DNA of 64,000 bases from Angiostrongylus vasorum (taxonomy: Eukaryota; Nematoda; Chromadorea; Rhabditida; Metastrongylidae). The notes under the pieces were generated by a model. The model saw only the letters and a program-made list of their open reading frames with translations, did not search any database and was not told the origin of the DNA. The stretch is taken from positions 1,240,001 to 1,304,000 of the forward strand of contig JADANN010000433.1 in the NCBI GenBank assembly GCA_018806985.1, read 5' to 3'. Positions within the stretch are counted from its first letter, which is position 1. Each line of letters begins with the position of its first letter. Of the stretch, positions 33,591-46,317 are shown one piece after another. The translations under genes were made by a program, and so were the position numbers.

Positions 33591-35175
33591 GAAGGCAGAA
33601 AAGGAATATTAGTGAATAAAATAATTAAAAAAAAGCGAATATTAGTGGGAACATTCGTCTGAAAATAGCATTTCTGCCTATGTTAGAGCAATACAGGTTC
33701 TAAGAACACTTTATAAAATTTGTACGCAACTCGATGAGGTCTCTTTTCAGAAGTGAAAAATCCCCGCAGCGGTTATGTTCATTAGATTTATTCCTATTCC
33801 GACGTCTTGGAATAACAATTTTTTTAAGCGTTCCTTCTAAGGCTTATGCACTCGTAACTACATATTTCATGGCAACAAGGGATTTTAGCTTCTAGAGGAT
33901 ATCAAAATCTTCCTCTCTTCGACGCGTAGGTGGAACATTGTTCTATCTCGAAAGCTTTCCAATGAATTCGTGATGTAGATTGTCACCACTGAACGACTGG
34001 CTACAGTTGTTACTTTGTTCTAATCAACGAAAACTTCACAGGCTTAGTTTACTTTTTGACAAATATTAAGAGATAGTTCGCTAATACGAAAATGTCACTG
34101 CTAGAACAGAATGAGAGAGCAGCCAAGGAAAGATGGTGATTAATAGCGACAATGTCGTCGTTTTGACTTGCTTCGGGCCTTAGCATTTTGGGAACTCTTC
34201 AATGTCACAAAGGCTTAGTGTCCTTGTGGAGAGGCGGAGAAGGCCTACCGCTCAAAATTGAGGAACTAACGATTTTAGTTCACTGAATATCAGTCATTCT
34301 CTTGACAATGACTATTCCTTGTGGCGTTTTTACCTCCTACGTACAACGCCTATGGTATGCTTGTTTAGAGACCAGGGCAAGTGCTAGTTCCAAGAGAAAA
34401 TCAACCAGTTCATGTAGAATGAATGGGATCACTGTCTGTTGTGATCGACTAGTGCACGTAGGATTTCCTCGTTGTTAAAATTTTATGTATCAGAATATCG
34501 AAGATGATAGAGAGCGTAGATGGAACAAATCAAAAAAAACCAGCTGGCAATAAAAGTGGTGAATACAAACTTTCGTGTGCATGACATTTGAAGGTGTGAT
34601 TGAAATGTGATCTTATGTACAGCAAGTGAAGTTGGAGAGCGAACACCTTCGATCAGTGCAGTGTAATTTGATCTCAGAATGTCTTGTATTTAGCAGTTTG
34701 CTTGATCGATCCAGCTGTTAGTGTTCCTGATTATTGCTTATGGCTCTCTTACGATGCTTCAAAACTCATAGTAGTTTTTTTTAAACTTACTTTCACTTAA
34801 GCTCGGTGTGATTAACCAATAAATATCTTTAGATTGCTGAACCTAAACGCGATATATTCCATAGAGCCGATGGATGATCCGAGTTCATGGCCCGCAGTCG
34901 TTTGTCCTCTTGTTGTGGCACTCAATCGTATCGAGTCGAATCTTCGTCACTAGAGCATCGCTCGATGGAAATAACCTCCCTCGGCGGTCACTTTTTACAC
35001 TGGACGGTTGTTGATTGTTTGTCGACTTATAATCATATCTTTTCATGTCGACAATTCATCATGTAGCAATTCATATTAATAGTTAAACGAAAGAAAAGCG
35101 TTAAGTACTTAAAGGAAAACTTTATGAACTACAAATGTTAGAGTACTGCACTTTTCGTATATTCTGTCTGGTTTA
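33591..35175. other. Unassigned intron-like DNA
   Basis: No repeat or exon recognised. Confidence 0.35.
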
Positions 35176-35550
35176 CGTAAAACTACAAACTTTACTTAAC
35201 TCTTCTAACTTTAGCCATCTATTTCTCTCTCTGGGCATCGTTCTAGAATGTGTAAAACTACAAACTTTACTTAACTCTTCTAACTTTAGCCATCTATTTC
35301 TCTCTCTGGGCATCGTTCTAGAATGTGTAAAACTACAAACTTTACTTAACTCTTCTAACTTTAGCCATCTATTTCTCTCTCTGGGCATCGTTCTAGAATG
35401 TGTAAAACTACAAACTTTACTTAACTCTTCTAACTTTAGCCATCTATTTCTCTTTCTGGGCATCGTTCTAGAATGTGTAAAACTACAAACTTTACTTAAC
35501 TCTTCTAACTTTAGCCATCTATTTCTCTCTCTGGGCATCGTTCTAGAATG
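35176..35550. repeat. 75-bp minisatellite, five units
   Basis: Five tandem 75-bp units (35176, 35251, 35326, 35401, 35476), each containing 'tgtaaaactacaaactttac' and 'gggcatcgttctagaatg'. Units 2-5 are almost identical; the differences I see are c for t at the first base of unit 1 and 'tctttctggg' for 'tctctctggg' in unit 4. As 75 is divisible by three and the unit lacks stops in one frame on each strand, long frames appear on both strands; I regard these as by-products. Confidence 0.97.
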
Positions 35551-36074
35551 TCGTTTCACTATGTCGTTCTAGAGCTGAACAAACGATAACTGCTAATTTA
35601 AAACGCAATTTCACTCCATCCTACCCACTTTTTTTCTTAACTTTATGCTTCTTGACGTTCGTGAGCGAAACACGAATACTCGACTATTTTAGCTTTGCAT
35701 AAGTAATACCGTTTAATTTTAAGCCAGTTTTCTCAAAGAAAAGTTTGGCGGAATCAGTCAAAATGTCTGAGCTTCTAGTTTACCCTGAACAAAACTTTAA
35801 TCTGCCGGCTTCTTCTGTATAAAAAAAAACTTGTTCTCTGATACTTGCAGTGGTCGATCACTATCATTTAAGAGTGAATCTGTGTGGGCGAAGTGCACGA
35901 TCTCTTACGAGGCCTTCTGAATTAGCTTCCATTAACTGAGATAGGAATGAATTTGCAGGAAAACACATGCAGGCACGTACTTCTCACTTTCATGTCTTGA
36001 TCCTCGAGTGCTCCACATTTTTTCATTGAAATACTGTGTAATAAAGGACGAGAATAAAAGGTCCGATGACTTCA
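35551..36074. other. Unassigned DNA
   Basis: No feature recognised. Confidence 0.35.
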
Positions 36075-36295
36075 CTATGATTGTACAGGTGATTAAATGC
36101 GTGTTTGGCTATAGAGTAACTTACGGAGCTTGTCGATTTATCAAATCGTGTTTTCTTTCACTAGTAACTCTGCCACGAATTTCCCGTTCCTGGTAGGGAG
36201 CGAGTTTGTTAGTTTGTGAAGGGAGATCGGACCAACGAGCATACATGTATCTCAGGGCATCTCTAACCATTGTGCTACACACGTGCTTTAAATGC
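36075..36295 (-). mobile_element. SINE-1 (old)
   Basis: 'acaggtgattaaatgcgtgt', 'gcttgtcgatttatcaaatc', 'tctctaaccattgtgctaca': SINE-1 on the minus strand, heavily mutated. Confidence 0.5.
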
Positions 36296-36734
36296 TCACC
36301 ATCAAAGAATAATGAGCATGAATCACAAAGCATTTATAAAGAAGCTAAAAAGACAGAATTCCTAGTCTTCATCAATGTTATTAGGACGCGGTGCCATATC
36401 TTGGTTTTTATGTCTATTGAAACTTCTCTCTGTCTAAGAACATCGCAATGGATTCAGGTACGAGTCCACAATGCTATATTAATGGGAGGAGATTACTGTC
36501 ACAATCTCTTCGAGAAATGCAAGGCATTCATTTCTCCTGGAAACGCTCTCATAAATTTCCATATATGATGCGTTACCCTTTCCTTTTTCTTTTCATTAAA
36601 GGCTTTCAGCTCTGAACACCTTCCCCAATTCTTCAATGTTCATTTCTGCAAATTCAAAGGCTTCTAGTTTTTTTAGCCGATTTTATAAAATCATTCGTTG
36701 TTTGAACATGGTGCTTTCTTGTTTTATCGTTAGA

Positions 36735-36975
36735 ACTTGAGCTGCAGCGCATGTAGCACAGTCGCTTGAGGTGTCCTTCAATATACACTTGGTATTTGTT
36801 CGAACCCGACTAGCGCTAATCTTGCACTCTGTTCTTTCGGGTTGGCAGATTGGTACTAGACTAGTGGAAGATTATGATACTGCTATGATAGATTGGTAGG
36901 TCGCCGTATGCTATTATATAGACCTAATATGGATTTAATCAACTTTACGTGTAGTGGGACGCATTACATATAATT
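36735..36975 (+). mobile_element. SINE-1 (diverged)
   Basis: 'gcgcatgtagcacagtcgct', B-box region 'tatttgttcgaacccgacta', 'gggttggcagattggtacta' and 'gattggtaggtcgccg'. The B box is close to the tRNA-type GTTCGAACC. Confidence 0.6.
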
Positions 36976-37649
36976 ACGCTTACATACTTTCAACACTTTA
37001 TCGTTCATCGTTCCATCCAGTGCACCCATCTTCCTAATGTGAGCGTTTTCGAGCTGGTCAGCTGTGAGTAGTGCGTCCTTAGACCTGAGATAGGAAGTTA
37101 AACGTGTGCCAAATGTGACCATGCACTCTCCTAAGTAGTAGGCCTTTTCAGGTGTGGAGGTTCTTGTTTCTACTGCTTATAATTTACTTTTGCTTTCGGT
37201 ATACATACCATAATATCCTTGCACATGTGCATCGGTCTATTTACGCACTATACCCTACATTTCTTTTCGGCAATAGGACTCTAATTAAGAGACTAAGGAG
37301 CATATAGTAGGCTGTTCTTGGTTTCCCCTTGCAATTAAACACTTACTCCACATGAACTTGTGGCAATAGCCATCTTCCACGATAAAACGTAACGTACTGC
37401 GACTCATAGATTTCCACTCTTCAATGCTAGAAAAATTGACAGCTTCATGGTAAAAGTGTGTAGATCTTCCTACCCCTTAAGCAAATAGAGCTTAGTGAGC
37501 ACCTCCGTTGTTTGACATGGACTTTTAAAGACCTCACTTTAATGGACCTTAAAGAAAAGAGTGCCTATTCGATTTATTCGATAACTGACGAAGTTACAAA
37601 TGAGAAATAGATACTGAAACTGGTAAAGAACGAAGGAAAAAGCAGCGTT
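36976..37649. other. Unassigned DNA
   Basis: No feature recognised. Confidence 0.35.
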
Positions 37650-37850
37650 CGTTGTTGATTAATTCCTTACGCATGCGTCATGAATTCGGAACTGTTCAGC
37701 ATCGCAGAGTCGATTGCAAGCGCACACGTCCTATACAATGCCTTGCGGGAGCCTGCCGATGTATCAAACCAATTAGCCAATTTTTATCCTCCAAGAGAAG
37801 TGTGTCACCAATAGCCCCAATTCGCCGATCCGGAAAGAATATCAACATGG
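37650..37850 (-). mobile_element. SINE-1 (old)
   Basis: 'gttgattaattccttacgca', 'gagcctgccgatgtatcaaa', 'cccaattcgccgatccgg'. The 111-codon frame across it is not a gene. Confidence 0.55.
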
Positions 37851-38963
37851 TTATCTCATTGCTCCGGGTGGAACCAAGTATCAAGTATGTATTACGGGGC
37901 GTTATGCGTCTTATTGCCACTTGTCATGAAGTGGTTTTCATACTACAATTCAATTTATCGGATTCTGTAGTTTGCAATGCTGCATGAAGTGTTGAAATAA
38001 ACTTAGCATGTATTGAAGACATTAATGGTTCAACCAAACTGTTAAGTGATCCTCTACGTCCTGCTGAAGATAAATCGCTAGTTTACTTCTTGTTTCTCTC
38101 ATGATTGAACTTTTAAGGTCCTACTTTCGGATTTTTTTCGTTGTTTTTTGAACTAATCACATGACTGGGCACTTTCAAACTGCTCAACTCACATTTGTTG
38201 TCCTGATATTGTTTGCGATGCACTTCAAACTTCAACGTATACCTGATTCTTGATATCCTACATTTGCTCTTCATCTTTTTCTCCCATTCTCCTTCTTCCT
38301 TTCGAGACACCATTTCTTGCGCATTTCGTTCAATCTTGTTTTCTCACTTTTCCGTTCATTGGTTACTCAGCTGAACCGGTTTTAAATGATATCACGCAGT
38401 AGTTTCAACTCTTACAATGTTTTGGGTTGGTACTCAACCTTACTTCGACGCTGATCAGTTTGCCAATTTAAACTCTGCGTAGTTTAGCGATCTACTTTCA
38501 CTAAGAAGAAGCGCTTTGCAATGTTCCAAGTTGGTTTTCAGCAGCCATATCAGTAAGATTTTTGGTAGAAATCCACTCTCTAAAAATGGCAAAATCCTCA
38601 ACTTTTTAAGACTATGCTAGGAGTGAACCTTCTACTATACATAATAATTCTAAATTCCGCTAGGTTTCTTAGTAATTTTGAGATGCTGGACTATCAGTGT
38701 GGATTAACTGGGAACTGAAACTTGAAGAAATTCTAAAAAAAATTGTTTTGTTGTTCCAGCAAGCGTTGTCATTACGTTGCTTCTCAATGACCTTCTACTA
38801 GCTTCAACCTATTTACTGCAGCGATCTTGACGACATCAGTATAGTGATATATGTAAAGCTGATGTGCGCTGTTACACATCGTCTGTAACTAAGTGTGTAA
38901 CTCACACCGTGAGAGGAATCCCAGCAGGTGCATAATCCTTTCCGGTAGTCAGTTGTTCGCTAG
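37851..38963. other. Unassigned intron-like DNA
   Basis: AT-rich sequence with no recognised repeat. Confidence 0.35.
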
Positions 38964-39085
38964 TCTCTACCGCCTACCATCTACCTTAACCCTTACGTAC
39001 CTGATGTGGACACTTCACGAGAGGCCGATGCGACCATATCCAGGAGGCCACAGGTCGATGTGTCCTGTAGCGCCGGAGGAACAGC
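38964..39085 (+). CDS. Candidate internal exon, unidentified large gene
   Basis: Bounded by acceptor 'cagttgttcgctag' and donor GC/gtaagta. 122 bp, entering in phase 0 and leaving in phase 2. Encodes SLPPTIYLNPYVPDVDTSRE then ADATISRRPQVDVSCSAGGT. Markedly more GC-rich than its surroundings, and the frame is closed by a stop (the acceptor TAG) just upstream. Joins in phase to the 51340 exon. Reads as a low-complexity, Pro/Ser/Thr-rich linker; no domain recognised. Confidence 0.45.
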
Positions 39086-41225
39086 GTAAGTAAAGTAGTC
39101 ACGCAACTGAGTAGATACGAACTTTTGTAGAACCTCATTGAAGTGCCGAGGACTCTTCTTTAGCTTTTTTGTGTATTTCTTCTTCTAGTTTTTTTTTTTC
39201 TACTTCTGATAATGTTTAACCTAATGTGTTACTGTGTAGAAAATCTCAATAAAAATATACACCTGTCTAAAAGACGGTTGTAACGGTGTTTTCCAGGTGT
39301 AGATAAAAGCTGGTGGGTGTCGATCTTCACAACTCGTCAATATCTATACTTTTTATAGCATGAACAATGAAGTTTTCCTTTCGTTTTTTTTTAATCCAAG
39401 CACACTGGTAACTATGATCGAGTTGGTATGCTTTTGAGAATATTTGGCTAGAGATTTTGTGGAAATCCTTTCTAAGTAGTTTCTGAAATTATAACTCCAA
39501 CTTCGTCTCCACTATTCCATGCACCGTTAAGAAGGAGACTGAGCTCTGGAGGAAATCTAATCTTTGACAGCGAATGAAGCAACTCAACTTTTTTCATGAC
39601 TAGCTCTTAGATACGCTCATCATATTGATAAAGTGACGGCTCACAAAATTATCACTAAAATCCACCTCATTATCTTTAACGTTTATTAGAGATTTCCAGA
39701 GCGCCCCGCTGTCTTCATCTCATTCTATATAACAACACAGAATGTGATTAACATTTCTTTCAATACTCAAAGGACTAGCTTGTAAGGATACTCTGGGTTC
39801 CACTAAAGTTTCTGCCCGAATACAACTTTCACTATTAGGCAAAGTTTTTCTCCATCTGCGAGGCTACATATAGCTGTCTCACTGCGTTCATATACGATCA
39901 TCAGGTTTTTGTGCATTAGCAGATTTCCTGCTTCTACTCGAGTCCAGATCGGAAGCGCTTTCACCTTGTAGGTTTACCAATAAATGGACTTCTGGATGGA
40001 GATATTGAACAAATTTCTGCTTTGAAGTAACTTTGCCTTTCAGCAAATGAACGTTCTGCTGTCAATATTAGGGCGAATTCTGTGAAAACAACCCAGCAAT
40101 TATTGTAAACCAGTAAGCGTTTTGTCGAGACGTCATAACGAATAACATACTTTTATGGTTACGGAAGTTTCTTACAGTTAGAAAATGAAATTATACCAGT
40201 GACGACAACAAAAAAGTGTTAAAGTTAACTTCCAGAGTTTGGTCTTATTGCTCACTTCTATCTCTCCCAGTCTTGTCCGACGTTTGAACTGCATTTACTT
40301 GCGCCCATACTACATTTTTCTGTTATTCTAACGAGGATCTAATTTCGCTCCATTTCTTTCAGTCTTATTGTGTGACATCATAATTATATTATGGGATGAA
40401 ATCGATTACAAGTAGACGATTGTCCTTTATTTCCAAAGAAACGGTTTTTCTATTGCTTAGGAAAGGAATGGCTGGAAATACTCCTTCACCTATGAATTTC
40501 GAGAACAATGCGATATTTTCGCCCCTTCGTTTATCCCTCGTTTCTCACAATCATTCAGGAACATCTTCTATGACCTAATCATGTGCATATTTTCTTTGTT
40601 CGTCGTTTTCTAGTCACATCTGGCTTTTATTGATGTTCTCATGAGCTAAGAAAAGTTCCGGTATCGGCTTTCTTCACTTTCTTTCCGACAACATTTCTTC
40701 AGTGAAGATCGTGGACGAGTTTTCTACGTATTCAGGAACGATCAAAACAATAAGTGACGAATGTATTGTGACTCTTTTTGGATATTCTTCCTACTCCAAT
40801 TATTTCACTTGTGATTGAAAATGATTACCGAATAAAAGATGGAAAACAAGATGATTATGAGAAAAATCGTTTTTCCTTCTATCAGAAAGAAATTAACAGC
40901 AATGGAATTCAGTGATGTTTTGCCCATCGTTCAGGAATGAGTAGAACTGTTGAAGGTGGTGACTATTGAATACAACTGTTGTATTCGACAAAACTTATTC
41001 AAATCTCCAATTATCACTCCCGTCTAAGGACTTCGCTTATAAGATTTTCACAGTTAGATATTGTAAAGTTGTTAAATTGTTTTCATTGCAACATCAAAAA
41101 GTGGTTCAATCTTGACATTTTAATAATAAAGCACAAGAAAGTGATGTTCACACTTATACTGTAAGCTTTGAATGGTAGGTATACGCAGCAGCATCCGAAG
41201 TATGAAGTACAGAGGCTTGAGTGGG
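39086..41225. other. Intron-like AT-rich DNA
   Basis: Part of the presumed intron 39086-51339. No exon or repeat recognised here. Confidence 0.35.
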
Positions 41226-41426
41226 TTAACTTATAATGCTGTAATGCTGAAATTCTTTGAACGTAGTTGTTAGAAACAGAAATAGAGATGACACGCTTTG
41301 CTTTGGTTCGATCATACTGTAGTCTATTTGAACTTCATTCCTCTCTGCTCCTTCGGCAGAACCCGATTTAACGTCAGTGGAAGCTTTCTCGTTTTTTTTC
41401 CCGAAATAACGTAATAGATGTCCCAT
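41226..41426 (-). CDS. Possible small coding stretch (unidentified)
   Basis: Minus-strand ATG frame of 66 codons with protein-like composition: MGHLLRYFGKKNEKASTDVK then SGSAEGAERNEVQIDYSMIE. No splice sites, neighbours or family support it; it lies in the presumed large intron of the plus-strand gene. Could be chance or a decayed retro-copy. Confidence 0.18.
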   Translation of the reverse strand: MGHLLRYFGKKNEKASTDVKSGSAEGAERNEVQIDYSMIEPKQSVSSLFLFLTTTFKEFQHYSIIS

Positions 41427-41474
41427 GTTCTACCACTTGTCATGTAACTGTAATGAAAAATTGCAGCGATTTAC

Positions 41475-41705
41475 ATGGTTGTAAGTTCGATCCCGCCCAT
41501 GCCCAAAGCTAACCGAATCTTCCATCCCTCCGACACCAGTAGACTGGTATCAGACTTGTCTGGAGAGCTACGAACACTGACTAGAGAAATCTGCAACCTA
41601 CTTAGTGGTTAAATATAGGTTCAATCACGCATACGATTCTACGAATGAACACGAATGCATGGTGTATCCCACGAAGATCGATCAACACCACTACCGTGAT
41701 CATTC
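41475..41705 (+). mobile_element. SINE-1 (diverged)
   Basis: B-box region 'gtaagttcgatcccgcccat', 'ggtatcagacttgtctggag', 'gatcgatcaacaccactacc' + 'gtgatcattc'. Confidence 0.6.
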
Positions 41706-42112
41706 TATTCTTTTACCGACACGAGAAAATGCAAAGCGATGTTTTCATCCACAAAATGAACACACCCTATAAACCTTTTCATCCTCCACGTTAGTCGTCA
41801 TCGTCGTTGTTCCTTTTTTCGCAGCAGATACCATCACTGTTCATCAAATCTCTTCGGCTATAAACTGTTTCCGCTTGTTGGTTTCGCCGATGAATGTGAA
41901 CTGAGATGATGCCAATTTTATGGACGTTTTTTGGCTCTATAAAAGATCACAGTCAACAGAAAGTGGTTTAAGAATTCTTTTTTGCTTAGATGCGAATACA
42001 GCTTTTCTGACACAACCCAGACATCCCCACATTCATTCAGACGCTTTTAAGCATAATAAAAAGTATTTTGAAAAAAAATGTTGAAAATGGCCCAAGAACC
42101 TTCTTAACAAGG

Positions 42113-42394
42113 TGCGTGTGGATCACTGGTTGGAGGCGCTCTACAACCCACATGTGGAATCGATGCTGGCACTCATGACCCACGAAGCCCTCCATCCCTC
42201 CAGGTCGGCAAATTGCTACCAGTCTTGTCTGGGAGGATAACATCACTGGCTCGACACATCGGCAAGCCACCGCGTGTCACTGTAAGGGCCAAATATGTAT
42301 TCAATCATCTCCAAACAAACAATGCTTAATGAAGTTGAATGCGTGGTGCATCCCTCAGGAACTGATTAACGCCGAGAGCTTCATCCTTTTTTAT
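42113..42394 (+). mobile_element. SINE-1 with target duplication
   Basis: 'tgcgtgtggatcactggttg', 'cacatgtggaatcgatgctg', 'gaactgattaacgccgagag'. Flanked by perfect 9-bp 'ttaacaagg' (42104-42112 and 42395-42403). Confidence 0.9.
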
Positions 42395-42844
42395 TTAACA
42401 AGGCGCCGTTTTAATTGGACGTCGTTATATGGAAAGGATGCTTAAAAAAATACACTCAACTATCAGTGTCTTAGCAACTTGCAGTTTTTGATTACACAAC
42501 ATTCTTTTGGTTATTAGCTTACTATGATCTGCATCGATTTTAAACTTTATCGATTGCTTAATTACAATGATGTAATGATTTTTTCCCGTACTTTTAGTTA
42601 CAAATTTAGCACGATGTTTTTCTTTAAATTACTGTTGGTTTTCCAGTCATCGTTATGGAGAATCGTCGACGTGCTTTTAATCACTTCCACTTCTTCGTTT
42701 TCGACAGGTTTTTATTGAAATGCGATGATGCTGACAAAAATCTTGAACATAGGTCTAAAAATTGTCTGTAAAAATATACTACTAAAAAAAATAGTGTAGT
42801 AACTCTTTATATTTTCGTTTTTATTTAACCACTTTAAACGTAGC

Positions 42845-42965
42845 AGAGAGAAAGGCGAAACGCTAGCCGCCGGAAAGGGTAATAATGAGGTTCGATACCC
42901 ACCGCAGACACCTACGGACCGGAGTTTTGCAAGTATCTCAGCCTCATTCTAGTTCTATGCAAATA
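42845..42965 (+). mobile_element. SINE-2 partial
   Basis: 'gagagaaaggcgaaacgcta', 'ggtaataatgaggttcgata', 'cggagttttgcaagtatctc'. Faces an inverted copy 30 bp downstream, tail to tail. Confidence 0.65.
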
Positions 42966-42984
42966 ATATTCAAAGCCTTAAACT

Positions 42985-43115
42985 ATTGTGTAATACAAGC
43001 ATAATGATGCTCAGATATTTGCAAGACTCTAATCTAGCTCAAATTCGAACCCGCCATTGCCTTTTCTCGTGGTTCTCGTTTTACCCGTTGCATCGTTGAG
43101 GCTATCGCTTTGCCC
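42985..43115 (-). mobile_element. SINE-2 partial (diverged)
   Basis: 'tacaagcataatgatgctca', 'tcaaattcgaacccgccatt' and 'tcgttttacccgttgcatcg': minus-sense SINE-2. Confidence 0.55.
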
Positions 43116-43581
43116 TTCTATTACACCATATAATAGTAAAAATATAGCAGTGATAAGAAGAAAAATGTGTGTACGTATTTTGATAGTATAACGACTCGTT
43201 TGATAAGCTACTCAACAGTTTTTAGTGCAAAACACAATGCATTGCTTTTAGATTAGCGAAAGAAATCGTCAATGGGGGAGATGTAGGTGGAAAACCTGCG
43301 TGTAAAGCGAAACGCTTGCCTTTCCTAAGTCTTCCAGTGGGCTCCAAATTATCCGTATATTAACATGTTTGCCCATATCTCCCTCTCAATGGACATTTGA
43401 ATTTGTGCTGAAATTACTTTAATGTATTCATCAGAAGAGGTCTGTTCGGTAGTGTCCGTTGCAAATGCAATATTAAGAACCTAAAGACTTTAAACTAGTC
43501 ATGTGAAATCAAAATTTTTAAAGAGTTGTATTAGCTGCAACATTGTTTTTCAATCGGTCTAAGTCCTAAGTCACTCTTATT

Positions 43582-43788
43582 CTAACGAGATAAGTTTCTG
43601 AGTCTCATGGAAATTGTTGTCTTCGTTTGTGACTGTGTAACAAAAGTGAGGATTTCACTCGTTCCGGTCAACACATCGATGTTTTTCGACAATAAAAACC
43701 GCCATTTGTCTTTTTTGGAGCTGTCAAACGTCATGTTCTGGCTTGTTCTATGATCAATCTTAATTTGCTCTATTCGACTGATGGACAA
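43582..43788 (-). CDS. Possible coding stretch (unidentified)
   Basis: Minus-strand frame with protein-like composition (SISRIEQIKIDHRTSQNMTF then LLSKNIDVLTGTSEILTFVT) closed by a stop. 'ctaactaagactgaag' could be a weak acceptor at its start. No family recognised; inside the presumed large intron. Confidence 0.18.
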   Translation of the reverse strand: MSISRIEQIKIDHRTSQNMTFDSSKKDKWRFLLSKNIDVLTGTSEILTFVTQSQTKTTISMRLRNLSR

Positions 43789-45414
43789 CTTCAGTCTTAG
43801 TTAGTAACAGTCTGTTAAATTAGCATTGAAAGCACGTTCGAGTTGCTTGCTCTACACAACCTAATAGTATAGTAGCCTTGTTTGGTTATGCGCAAAACAA
43901 AGAGAAAATCAACATTAAACCAATGATGACGAGTGATTGCAATACGATGACCAGTTCTGAAAGTTGGAAACAAAATGATGATAAATGACTTTATTGGTTG
44001 GTTTTAGGAAAAAACGAATAGGAAGGAAACTATTAAACGCTACACGAGAGACCGTGAGCTTGTCATTTGCCTGGATTCTTCTAGATTATCAGCCAGAGAT
44101 TAGTAATGAGTGATTCCTTGACCAAACGTTTATCGCTTTACGGCGAACTCGGCTGGGCAGTCACGTTCTCTTCTTGCCACTGTTTTTCAGGGATATATCC
44201 ATGATATTGTAATGATTACATTCCGTTCGGTAGTGATACCTATATGACAAATCGACTGCTTGAGACAAATTTTATCTCGTTGTAGACCTTACATGCATGT
44301 AGCTTCCTCCAAGAGATTTGCTTCATCTCACTGAGGAAAGTTTTCATTTGGCATTCCTTACTGGGTAATTCATCTAAAATTATTCTCGTACTCATCGGTG
44401 AGGTAGAAATGTTGCACGTTTTCAGATTTACATGAACAATGCCAAAACCACTACCACGAACTCACCATACTCTCTCACTCGAGTGATACAGCCGCATAAC
44501 GTTCACAATAAAACCAAACCATCAAAGACATCGTTTATGCGATTAAACTGCAAAATGTCTCGTTTCGATCATTGGACCTAAGTCTGCCTTTATCAAGCAT
44601 CTTCTGATTCTAACCCAAAGTCCATGATTCTAAGGCTACGTGTTGATCTCTTACGTGTTTTGTGACAGAAGTATGTTTTGTTGCGACCTAAGCCAATAGG
44701 ATTTTTTCCAATCATCTAGATCTCATCCTTCCACAGTCATTTCGGTTTTTATACATATTATTTAAAAGTTGTTTATACGCCGTAAGAAAACCCAGATTTT
44801 TTTTCTTTTTGAATCCTTTCAAGTCTTTTTTCACTCAGTCCAGAACCACACGTCGCTTTGTTCTCCAGTCAAATTGTCTTATGCGGCTTCCGGCCAGCTT
44901 AATCATGTGGAGCAATCAGATTTGATAAAATCCAAGATTTATTTTAAACATTGAGTATGTCTAACTTGTATTAGAAGTCGATTCTATGCTTTCTAATTAT
45001 TTTACGAGTCATTTGGAGTTAGTAGACGTCGTCACGAACTCATGTCACTCTCGACTTCATTCATCTAAGCAGGAAGTCTTTCTTCTCCATGTAATTTTTC
45101 TTGAGTACAGAACCAAACTGAAACGTCTTCATTGCGTGGGGACTTCTCATTATCCTAAGGCGCCCCTACGCATTTGCAAATTTTCGAAAGTAGCCGAACT
45201 TTTTCTCAGGTAATAAACATTTCCAATCATATTTATGACTGTTTCAAATAAAAAAACGGGCAATACAGCGCTAATCGAAGCCTTCTTTTGCAACTTTCAC
45301 TGGCCAATGTACTTTTCATGAATGTTTAATGTCCTAATCAGGTGCTAAGACTATGACAACAAAAGTGCTTTTGTCTTTCTTTTTTTGAGTGTTATAGATT
45401 TATTAAACTTAATA
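43789..45414. other. Intron-like DNA
   Basis: No exon or repeat recognised. Confidence 0.35.
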
Positions 45415-45805
45415 CACTTGGATACTTGGATACTTGGACGGCCCATCCTCAGTCGTTGTGCGGGTCTCAGCACATTCTCCATTTTTTGGAGTTTTCCTGG
45501 TTTAGCCGTTGTGTTGGCCTGAAGTCTCGAGGTCAGCATGGCCAAAGTCTGCACCAGGTCTTCACCACAACAGACATTCACCACGCTTATTGAACAGAGG
45601 GAGATTTGCCATAATGTGACTGGTTTGATACCAAGACGATGGTGGATCCTAGTATTGGTTTACTCCTGGTGGAAAAGCCGGGGTCCTTCTCAGCTTGGGA
45701 GACCCTCGTGGGGGACGAATCCCCTGCTCAACATCGCAGCCCAACACTCAAGAACTCCTCCAAGCCACGATGAGGCGGTAAACCGTTGGGAGGAAACTTA
45801 ATATA
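45415..45805 (-). mobile_element. Short RTE-B derivative
   Basis: Plus strand starts 'ggatacttggacggcccatc' + 'ctcagtcgttgtgcggg' (RTE-B 3' end, inverted) and ends 'gaggcggtaaaccgttggga'. Same layout as the 1.18 and 46.32 kb copies; sense is minus. Confidence 0.75.
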
Positions 45806-46317
45806 GTCTCTGAAAACTTCGGAAATTGAAAACAAACAACCGTCTTGAAAACGTTTTGTTCACAAAAACGCTATTCCGGTAATTCAGATTGCTTACATGT
45901 TATATACCCATAAATATTCTTTGTAAGTGTTATTCCTGCTCAGTAAACCTAAGTGTTCCCTAATACTCGATGGTGTCATGCTATTCAGAAGTCCTTTATT
46001 TACAAATGTTTAGGATTGTGATCTTAAAAGTTCGAGACTTTGCTGTGATATTTTTTCCTTTTGCCTGCTACTGATAGAGTGTTTCTTTAGTTTCTCTTGC
46101 ACTATTTTTTTTCCAACTGCTATTGTTTCTTTTTTTCGAAGTCACTTCTTTTAACGCACTTAAAAAGTATTTTTATGCACACTTTATTGCAAACGTTGTA
46201 GTTTTTATTCGATTTACAAGTGTTTTCTGATCGTCAAAATTTATGGATAACAGTAAGAGGGTAGTAGGGAAGAATTAATGAATAGTCTTCAGGCAAATCA
46301 ATTGATGTAATTAATGT
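45806..46317. other. Spacer between two inverted RTE-B derivatives
   Basis: About 510 bp, AT-rich, no other feature. Confidence 0.4.

Noticed and set aside
35176..35550. Possible CRISPR-like array
   Set aside because: Units are direct, contiguous 75-bp copies with no variable spacers, in a eukaryotic context.
35135..35572. Long frames on both strands (145 and 128 codons)
   Set aside because: Both are produced by the 75-bp tandem unit; no start context or flanking exons.
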